Assembly (NCBI RefSeq): GCF_001708935.1
Contig: NZ_MASI01000004.1
Location: 186,001-250,000, forward strand
DNA from: Methyloligella halotolerans
GTDB taxonomy: Bacteria; Pseudomonadota; Alphaproteobacteria; Rhizobiales; Methyloligellaceae
DNA: 64,000 nt
Direction: 5' to 3'
Shown: in pieces, positions 58,753 to 64,000 of the stretch
How positions within the stretch are numbered: the stretch's first letter is position 1
Layout of the letters: each line of letters opens with the position of its first letter
The notes under the pieces: model-generated
Told to the model about the DNA's origin: nothing
The model's input: only the letters and a program-made list of their open reading frames with translations
The model's database searches: none
Translations under genes and position numbers: made by a program

Positions 58753-59622
58753 ATGAGCCTCCTCACCGAACCCGCACGGGCGAAGCTCAACCTCACCCTG
58801 CTCGTCCACGGCCGTCGGGCCGACGGCTACCACGAGTTGGAGAGCCTGGTCGCTTTCGCCGATCTCGGAGACGAGCTATCGCTGGAAGCAGGCGACGCGC
58901 CCGTGCTCGACGTAACGGGGCCGTTCGCCTCTGCGATCGATGGCGACAATCTCCTGGAGCGCGTCTCGCGTGCCGCGGCCGGCCACGTTCCGGGACTGTC
59001 GACCGGCCGGATCGGACTGGAGAAGGAGCTTCCCGTCGCGGCGGGGCTGGGCGGCGGATCCGCCGATGCGGCAGCGTTCCTCCGGCTGCTCATGCGCGTC
59101 GAACCTGAGCGGCTCACCAACAACATCGCCGAGACAATCGCCAATGCCCTGGGGTCGGACATCCTCGCCTGCCTGAGAAGCGAGACGGTGTTGATGCAAG
59201 GCCGCGGAGAACAGCTGACCCCAGTCCAAGGCCTGCCGCGCGCCGGAATCGTCATGGCGAACCCGGGCGTTCCGCTTTCGGCTGCGGAGATCTATGGAGG
59301 ACTCGGCGCCTCCCGATTGCCGGACAATTTCGTCCCGGCGATCGTGCGCCTGGACTTCGACCGATCATTCGACCGTCTCGCCGGCCATCTCGAATCGAGG
59401 GGCAACGACCTGCAGGCGACCGCCGTAACCCGCGCACCGGCTATCGCAGACGTCTTGAACGCTCTGGAAGCGCTGGACGGCGCCAGCTGCGTCCGCCTTT
59501 CCGGCAGCGGACCGACCTGCTTCGCGCTGTTCGAAGATGTGGAGAGGGCGCAAGGCCAGGCGGACGCGCTCGCCGCGGCTCATCCCGAATGGTGGGTGAG
59601 GGCGACGGCGATCGGTGACTAA
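58753..59622 (+). CDS. ispE: 4-diphosphocytidyl-2-C-methyl-D-erythritol kinase
   Basis: Phosphorylates CDP-methylerythritol in the MEP pathway to isoprenoids. The 289-residue GHMP kinase has EPARAKLNLTLLVHGRRADGYHELESL, split as KLNLTLLVHGRRADGYHEL, the ATP loop PVAAGLGGGSADAAA, and the C-terminal RLSGSGPTCFALF. The ATG at 58753 gives the conserved N terminus; the ORF is open 64 codons upstream only because of shadow sequence. It is 50 bases after the TPR gene. The polyprenyl synthase encoded on the opposite strand converges on it (18-base gap). Confidence 0.95.
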   Translation: MSLLTEPARAKLNLTLLVHGRRADGYHELESLVAFADLGDELSLEAGDAPVLDVTGPFASAIDGDNLLERVSRAAAGHVPGLSTGRIGLEKELPVAAGLGGGSADAAAFLRLLMRVEPERLTNNIAETIANALGSDILACLRSETVLMQGRGEQLTPVQGLPRAGIVMANPGVPLSAAEIYGGLGASRLPDNFVPAIVRLDFDRSFDRLAGHLESRGNDLQATAVTRAPAIADVLNALEALDGASCVRLSGSGPTCFALFEDVERAQGQADALAAAHPEWWVRATAIGD

Positions 59623-59640
59623 GCTTGAAGTGAACGGTGG

Positions 59641-60657
59641 CTAATAGGCCCGCGAGACGCAGAAATCGACCGTCTCGAGCATCGCCTCCTTGGCGTCCGA
59701 ATCCGGGAAGATGGCGAGCGCGTCCCGTGCGATGGCGCCGTAGTCCCGCGCACGCTCGACCGTCGCTTCACCCGCGCCGCGGCGCTCGATCAGACTGATC
59801 GCATGCTCCAGATCGCCGTCCTGGATATCGCCGTCCTGCAGGGTGCGGCGCCAGAAGTCGCGCTCCGCCTCGTTGCCCCAGCGATAGCTGAGCACCGTCG
59901 GCAGGGTGATCTTGCCTTCGCGGAAATCGTCCCCGATGGACTTACCGAGATCCGCCTGCTGGCCGGAGTAATCGAGCGCATCGTCGATAAGCTGGAAAGC
60001 CAGCCCCAGATTGCGCCCATAGGCCCGCAAGGCCGCTGTCTCTGATTTCGGCCTATCGGCGATCGTGCCGCCGACCTCGCAGGCCGCCGCGAACAGGGCG
60101 GCGGTCTTGCAGTTGATAACGGCGAGATATTCGTCCTGGGTCGTCGCGGTGTTGTTGGCGGTGATGAGCTGCATCACCTCGCCCTCCGCTATGGTCGCCG
60201 CGGCATTGGAGAGGATGCGCAGGGCGTCGAGCGAGCCCACATCGACCATCATCTTGAAGGCCTGGCCCAGCAGGTAGTCGCCGACCAGCACGCTCGCCTC
60301 GTTGCCCCAGAGCATGCGCGCGGTCTTCTTCCCGCGCCGCAGCTCGCTTTCGTCGACCACGTCGTCATGGAGCAGGGTTGCCGTATGCATGAACTCGACG
60401 CTGGCCGCGAGATGCACATGGCCGGAGCCTGTGTAGTCGCACAGCTTCGCCGACGCCAGCGTCAGCATCGGGCGCAACCGCTTGCCGCCCGAATCGATTA
60501 GATGGCGGGCAAGCTCGGGGATCAGATCCACGTGGGACCGGGCGCGCTCGATGATGATCGCGTTCACGCGGCCCATGTCCTCCTCCACCAGTGTGGTGAG
60601 AGCACTCGCGCTGCCAACGGCCTTGCGCGCCTTGCCGAGTTCGACGACGACCCCCAA
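59641..60657 (-). CDS. Polyprenyl (octa/decaprenyl) diphosphate synthase
   Basis: A 338-residue trans-prenyltransferase that builds the side chain of ubiquinone. Motifs are GGKRLRPMLTLASA, TATLLHDDVVDESELRRG (first Asp-rich motif) and FQLIDDALDYSGQQADLGKS (second motif). Chain length (C40 or C50) cannot be read from the sequence. The start is a TTG at 60657 with AGGAG 9 bases upstream. It is divergent from the DUF2007 gene. With ubiA at 8.6 kb it supplies ubiquinone for the respiratory chain. Confidence 0.94.
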   Translation of the reverse strand: MGVVVELGKARKAVGSASALTTLVEEDMGRVNAIIIERARSHVDLIPELARHLIDSGGKRLRPMLTLASAKLCDYTGSGHVHLAASVEFMHTATLLHDDVVDESELRRGKKTARMLWGNEASVLVGDYLLGQAFKMMVDVGSLDALRILSNAAATIAEGEVMQLITANNTATTQDEYLAVINCKTAALFAAACEVGGTIADRPKSETAALRAYGRNLGLAFQLIDDALDYSGQQADLGKSIGDDFREGKITLPTVLSYRWGNEAERDFWRRTLQDGDIQDGDLEHAISLIERRGAGEATVERARDYGAIARDALAIFPDSDAKEAMLETVDFCVSRAY

Positions 60658-60787
60658 TGCGATAACTCCTAAAGTTTTCCTGAGCCCAGAGACTTATGCG
60701 TTCGTAAGGTCCTATATTCGGACGTGCCGGTCCAAGGTTCAAGATGCGCAAAAATACCGCAGGACCGGGACAACGGGATGAGGCCCT

Positions 60788-61021
60788 ATGAAGGAACTGA
60801 TGCGAACCAACGACGCCGTGCTGATCTCCTTTGTCAGCACCCTGCTATCGGAAGCCGATATCGATTTCATGGTAGCGGATACGAATATGAGCGTCATGGA
60901 AGGCTCGTTGGGCGTTCTGCCGCGCCGGGTCCTCGTGGCGGAAGACGAGATGAACAAGGCGCGGCGCATCCTCGAAGAAGCCGGCGTGGGGGACGCGATC
61001 AAAGATGCCGGAACATCCTGA
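60788..61021 (+). CDS. DUF2007 domain-containing protein
   Basis: A 77-residue protein with DUF2007 features: MKELMRTNDAVLISFVSTLL, EADIDFMVADTNMSVMEGSLG and RVLVAEDEMNKARRILEEAG. The DUF2007 fold resembles a signal-transducing PII-like unit. Its stop overlaps the next gene, the methyltransferase, by 17 bases, so the two are coupled, an arrangement common in Alphaproteobacteria. Function unknown. Divergent from the polyprenyl synthase gene with 130 bases between starts. Confidence 0.9.
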   Translation: MKELMRTNDAVLISFVSTLLSEADIDFMVADTNMSVMEGSLGVLPRRVLVAEDEMNKARRILEEAGVGDAIKDAGTS

Positions 61022-61802
61022 ACCCGACACAGCCCCCTTCGGCGACGAGACCACGCGCGACGCCTTTCTCGGCGGCCTGATTGAGGCGGTGCAGCCGGTG
61101 TCCGGCCATCGCTCGGGCACAGACGCCGTCTTCCTCGCCGCCGCCGCGCTCGACGAGCAGGAGCGCGGTCCCTTGCGGCTGCTGGATGCCGGTGCGGGCA
61201 GCGGCGTGGCAGGTCTTTGTCTACTGGCCCGATTCCCCAATCTCTCGGTCACTGCCGTGGAACGCAACTCGGACGCTTGTGCACTGGCCCGCGCGAACGG
61301 CGCCGAGAACGGTTTTTCCGCGCGCTACGAGGTCATCGAGGCCGATCTCACCGCGCCGGGAAAGACCCTTGCCGAGGCCGGGCTGAAGCAGGGAAGCTAT
61401 CAGAGGCTGATCGCCAATCCGCCGTTCTACCTGCAAGGAGCCGTACGGCCCGGCCAGGGACGGGAGGACGCCCATGTCATGGCGCCGGGCGGGCTGGAAG
61501 ATTGGGCTCGCTTCCTGGCGGCCATGGCGGCGCCGGAAGCCATCCTCACCATGATCCACCGCCCCGACGCTCTCGCCGAGCTTGTCGGCGTGCTCGGACG
61601 CCGGTTCGGCGACCTGACGCTGTATCCGCTCTTTCCGAAACAGGGCGCACCCGCAAGCCGGGTCCTGATCCAGGGGCGGAAGGGACGGCGCGGACCCTTG
61701 CGGCTGCGTCAGGGACTCGTGCTCCACGAGGCGGATGGCCGCTACACCGAACAGGCCGAAGCGGTGCTTCGCCACGGCGAGGCGCTCCCGGTTGCGGGCT
61801 GA
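61005..61802 (+). CDS. TrmN6-like N6-adenine methyltransferase
   Basis: A 265-residue class I SAM-dependent methyltransferase resembling tRNA1(Val) (adenine-37-N6)-methyltransferase. It shows LLDAGAGSGVAGLCLLARFP (SAM-binding), AVERNSDACALARAN, NPPFYLQG (NPPF catalytic motif) and a HRPDALAEL segment. The substrate is uncertain. The ATG at 61005 overlaps the end of DUF2007 by 17 bases. Confidence 0.88.
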   Translation: MPEHPEPDTAPFGDETTRDAFLGGLIEAVQPVSGHRSGTDAVFLAAAALDEQERGPLRLLDAGAGSGVAGLCLLARFPNLSVTAVERNSDACALARANGAENGFSARYEVIEADLTAPGKTLAEAGLKQGSYQRLIANPPFYLQGAVRPGQGREDAHVMAPGGLEDWARFLAAMAAPEAILTMIHRPDALAELVGVLGRRFGDLTLYPLFPKQGAPASRVLIQGRKGRRGPLRLRQGLVLHEADGRYTEQAEAVLRHGEALPVAG

Positions 61803-61848
61803 GCCAGTCCGTTTCGGGCACTGGTTATCGCTTCTGAAATAAGAGAAC

Positions 61849-61893
61849 GAAGACCGCCGCCGATTTTTGGGGAGAGGCGTGGCGGCGGTCTTC
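61849..61893. terminator. Hairpin between convergent genes
   Basis: GAAGACCGCCGCC (61849-61861) pairs with GGCGGCGGTCTTC (61881-61893) around a 19-base loop. It lies between the methyltransferase (+) and the His-rich protein gene (-). No T-run follows on either strand, so termination is only suggested. Confidence 0.5.
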
Positions 61894-61961
61894 GCGAGTC
61901 GCCGGCGTGAGGCTAGGGCCGGCGGCAGGGCGGGCTCATGGCGTGCCCGCTCGCTTCGGGG

Positions 61962-62249
61962 CTACCACCAATTGCGGTAGTAGCGATGTCCCCAGTAGCC
62001 ATAGCCGCGATCGTAGCGATGGTTGTGATAGTCGCGGTAAGCATGCCGGCGGTCATGGTCGTGGTGACTGTAGCGTCCGTGATAGCCGCGGCGGTCGTAG
62101 TGCCGCCGGTCGTAATGATGTCCGCGGTCCCAGCGATTGCCGATCTCGATGGAGACCCCGCCCGCATTGGCGGCGGTGGAGCCCAGCGTGAGCGGTGCGA
62201 CCAGGGCGAGGCCAAGAGCGGCGGCACCGAAAAGCGTTTGCTTCAACAT
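61962..62249 (-). CDS. Small secreted His/Tyr/Arg-rich protein
   Basis: A 95-residue exported protein with a signal peptide (residues 1-29, ending ANA) and a mature part very rich in His, Tyr, Arg, Asp and Gly. A short leading segment (GVSIEIGNRWDRGHH) precedes the repetitive part. Repeating units resemble RHYDRRGYHGRYSHHDHD and similar, so metal binding is conceivable, but this is inference. The start at 62249 (MLKQTLFG) begins the signal. No domain is recognised. It lies 245 bases from a second small Tyr-rich gene; both are on the minus strand. Confidence 0.75.
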   Translation of the reverse strand: MLKQTLFGAAALGLALVAPLTLGSTAANAGGVSIEIGNRWDRGHHYDRRHYDRRGYHGRYSHHDHDRRHAYRDYHNHRYDRGYGYWGHRYYRNWW

Positions 62250-62430
62250 TGCGATCCTCCGTAGGGGCGCCTCGGCGCCCGATGTCTTCCCACCCGACCG
62301 AACCGTCGGGCTCATGAGACCTGTTTTACGGAGATCGCTGTGAACCGTAGCTGAGCCCGCCATTCATCCGGCGTTCAGTTTGGAAGGTAGAGCCGGCATG
62401 TGGCTGTACAGCTGGAAGAGTCCGGCGCGG

Positions 62431-62469
62431 GAAACGAAGAAAGCCGCCCCGGTTTCCCGGAGCGGCTTT
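62431..62469 (-). terminator. Terminator of the Tyr-rich protein gene
   Basis: On the minus strand GAAAGCCGCTCCGG (upstream arm) pairs with CCGGGGCGGCTTTC (downstream arm) around a GAAA loop, then TTCGTTTC follows. It lies 25 bases after the 62495 stop and fits a moderately strong intrinsic terminator. Confidence 0.75.
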
Positions 62470-62494
62470 CGATTTGCGTTATCGGCGTAGCGGC

Positions 62495-62779
62495 TTAGCG
62501 CCAGCGGCGCCGATACTTGTAGCGATAGTTCGGCCGGTAATTTCGATAATACGGCCGGGGGGCGTAATAGGAGCGCGGAGCGTAGTAGGGCCGTCTCCAA
62601 TAGGGGTAGTAGGCGTAAGGGTAGGCGCCGCCATACCGGTATCGATAGGGATAGTTGTAACCGTATCCGTATCCGGGACCGACATAGATGCCCACCCCGG
62701 CATTCGCACTCTTCACTGGCGTGAACGACGCCAGAGCGAGCACGGCCGCGGCGAAAGCGAAGGTCAACACCCTTCTCAT
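62495..62779 (-). CDS. Small secreted Tyr/Pro/Arg-rich protein
   Basis: A 94-residue exported protein: signal peptide (residues 1-27, ending SANA), then GVGIYVGPGYGYGYNYPYRY, a Gly-Tyr-rich stretch, and Tyr-Arg-Pro repeats (YYAPRSYYAPRPYYRNYRP) with a basic C terminus. It resembles small envelope-associated proteins of Hyphomicrobiales but no domain is assigned. The ATG at 62779 starts the signal. It is followed by the terminator above and by the similar small gene at 61962. Confidence 0.75.
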   Translation of the reverse strand: MRRVLTFAFAAAVLALASFTPVKSANAGVGIYVGPGYGYGYNYPYRYRYGGAYPYAYYPYWRRPYYAPRSYYAPRPYYRNYRPNYRYKYRRRWR

Positions 62780-62999
62780 CTTTTCTCCTCCATGAGGACG
62801 CGCGGCTCCTCGGCGAAAGGCTTAACCCGCCACACATCCCGTCATTTCCAGCGGGGCTGGAGAATATCAAATAAGAACGGGTGCTAGGCACGGCAAGGTT
62901 GAATGCGCTTAACCAAGCCTTACGGCCTGTCACGCCTTGCGCCGCTTTCCGGCTGGGCGCGACCTTGATTTAGCGGCTGCCGCCTATACGTTGAGCGCC

Positions 63000-63943
63000 A
63001 TGGAAACACCCACCCCCGCCGAGCCGGCCATTCCCCCTTCCTCCGATACCGTCACCCGCCCCAGCGAAAGCGCCGCCCGCCCTTGGTACAAGCGCCTCCT
63101 TCCGGAGAAGTGGTTCCACAAGGGACCGCTCGTTCCGGTGCTGCGCTTCGAAGGCACCATCGGCGCCGTCACGCCACTGAAGCCGGGCCTCTCCCTGTCG
63201 GCCACGGCCGGCGCCATCGAGAAGGCCTTCACCATGAAGGGCGCCAAGGCCGTCGCGGTGCAGATCAACTCGCCCGGCGGGTCGCCGGTCCAATCGACCC
63301 TTATCTTCAAGCGCCTGCGTGCGCTCGCGAAGGAGAACGACCTCAAGGTCTACGTCTTCGCCGAGGACGTGGCCGCATCGGGCGGCTATCTCATCGCCCT
63401 CGCCGGCGACGAGATCTACGCCGAGGAGAGCTCCATCGTCGGCTCCATCGGGGTGATCACCGCCGGCTTCGGTTTCCACGAGCTGATCAACCGCCTCGGC
63501 ATCGAGCGCCGCGTCATTACCGCCGGCGAGAACAAGACGACCCTCGACGCATTCAAGCCGGAGAAGCAGGAGGACGTCGAGCGCATCAAATCCATCCAGC
63601 GCGACGTCCATGCCTCCTTCACCGATCTCGTGAAGCAGCGCCGCGGCGCCAAGATCGAGTCCCACGGCGATGGCCTGTTCACGGGCGAGTTCTGGTCAGG
63701 CAAGCGCGCCGCCGAGCTCGGCCTCATCGATGGCGTCAGCGATTTGCGCACCGCATGCGGGAAATTTTCGGCGAGGATACGCGTTTCAAGCTCGTCCAGG
63801 CCAAAACCGGCTGGTTCCGCAAGAAGCCTCATGTGGGGGCAGGCGACGGTTTCGCCTCATTGCGGGGCTTGCCACAGGACCTGGCCGGTGATGTGATCTC
63901 CGCTCTCGAGGCGCGATCCCTATGGTCGAGATTCGGATTCTAG
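63000..63943 (+). pseudogene. sppA: Signal peptide peptidase SppA-like S49 protease, one frame break
   Basis: Serine protease of the S49 family that clears signal peptides in the membrane. The ATG at 63000 starts METPTPAEPAIP; the frame gives INSPGGSPVQSTLIFKRLR, FAEDVAASGGYLIALAGDEI (Ser nucleophile) and EESSIVGSIGVIT, then breaks at 63751-63753. The next frame continues RMREIFGEDTRFKLV and KTGWFRKKPHVG to the stop at 63943. One base restored gives 314 residues, near family length. I treat the break as an assembly deletion. A Pro/Ser-rich N terminus precedes the domain. Confidence 0.9.
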
Positions 63944-63960
63944 AATTCGGGTTCTGAAAA

Positions 63961-64000
63961 ATGCCCCAGCTGATCTTCCTCCTGGTGACCGGTGCAGGCA
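63961..64000 (+). CDS. Start of a hypothetical membrane protein, cut by window end
   Basis: An ATG at 63961 opens a hydrophobic N terminus (MPQLIFLLVTGAGA) that continues past the window. It follows sppA by 17 bases and could be a small membrane protein co-transcribed with it, but only 13 codons are visible. Confidence 0.4.
   Translation, partial: MPQLIFLLVTGAG

Overview
This 64 kb window is a GC-rich chromosomal segment of an alphaproteobacterium, most likely of the order Hyphomicrobiales (Rhizobiales-like). The evidence is gene content and order: a split b/b' ATP synthase F0 operon with atpI, a coxB-coxA-ctaB-coxF-ctaG-coxC-DUF983-surf1 aa3 oxidase operon, the cell-cycle methylase ccrM next to rnhB, a cysQ-DUF4170-msbA-(DUF374/waaA)-lpxK lipid A block, an IalB-like protein and GTG/TTG starts. 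I see no phage, transposase, CRISPR array, rRNA or tRNA. It is mostly core chromosome; the only accessory-looking stretch is about 45.2-53.3 kb.

Layout. 0-2 kb: xseA, a DUF2093 protein and a large palindromic intergenic repeat. 2.2-8.4 kb (minus): lipid A/Kdo block with MsbA-type exporter and CysQ, including a single-ORF fusion of a DUF374 acyltransferase-like protein to WaaA. 8.6-12.9 kb: ubiA (frameshifted), rsmE, gshA, a candidate small RNA with a very strong terminator, and an IalB protein. 13.4-20 kb: the cox operon. 20-26.6 kb: thrC, an M16 peptidase, a GNAT acetyltransferase and a large membrane EAL protein with a degenerate GGDEF. 26.6-31.3 kb: YqgE, a DsbD-like domain protein, a peroxiredoxin, and the minus-strand operon ispH-thrB-rnhA. 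31.5-34.9 kb: a lipoprotein and the F0 operon. 35-45.2 kb: smc, two DsbA-like proteins, a DciA-type protein, mutY, ccrM, rnhB and a radical SAM protein. 45.3-53.2 kb: a TIGR04283/TIGR04282 glycosyltransferase pair, a TetR/DUF4242 pair sharing operator-like sequences, and a giant autotransporter with fourteen 64-residue repeats. 53.4-64 kb: moaB, a family-4-like uracil-DNA glycosylase, ETF-ubiquinone oxidoreductase, a TPR protein, ispE, a polyprenyl diphosphate synthase, DUF2007, an N6-adenine methyltransferase-like protein, two tiny secreted His/Tyr-rich proteins, sppA and the start of one more gene.

The main caution concerns reading frames. Eight genes (ubiA, surf1, thrB, ispH, smc, the autotransporter, ETF-QO and sppA) are each split by one or two frame breaks, ten in total. 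Every break is repaired by restoring one base (two in ubiA), and every repaired product has the normal family length or keeps its domain order. Several of these genes are normally essential, so I read the pattern as deletion errors in the assembly rather than gene decay. I report these genes as full spans. Functionally the window ties together envelope lipid A synthesis, the respiratory chain (quinone precursors, ETF-QO, aa3 oxidase, ATP synthase F0), isoprenoid synthesis (ispH, ispE, prenyl synthase, ubiA, ctaB) and DNA maintenance (xseA, smc, mutY, udg, rnhA, rnhB, ccrM).
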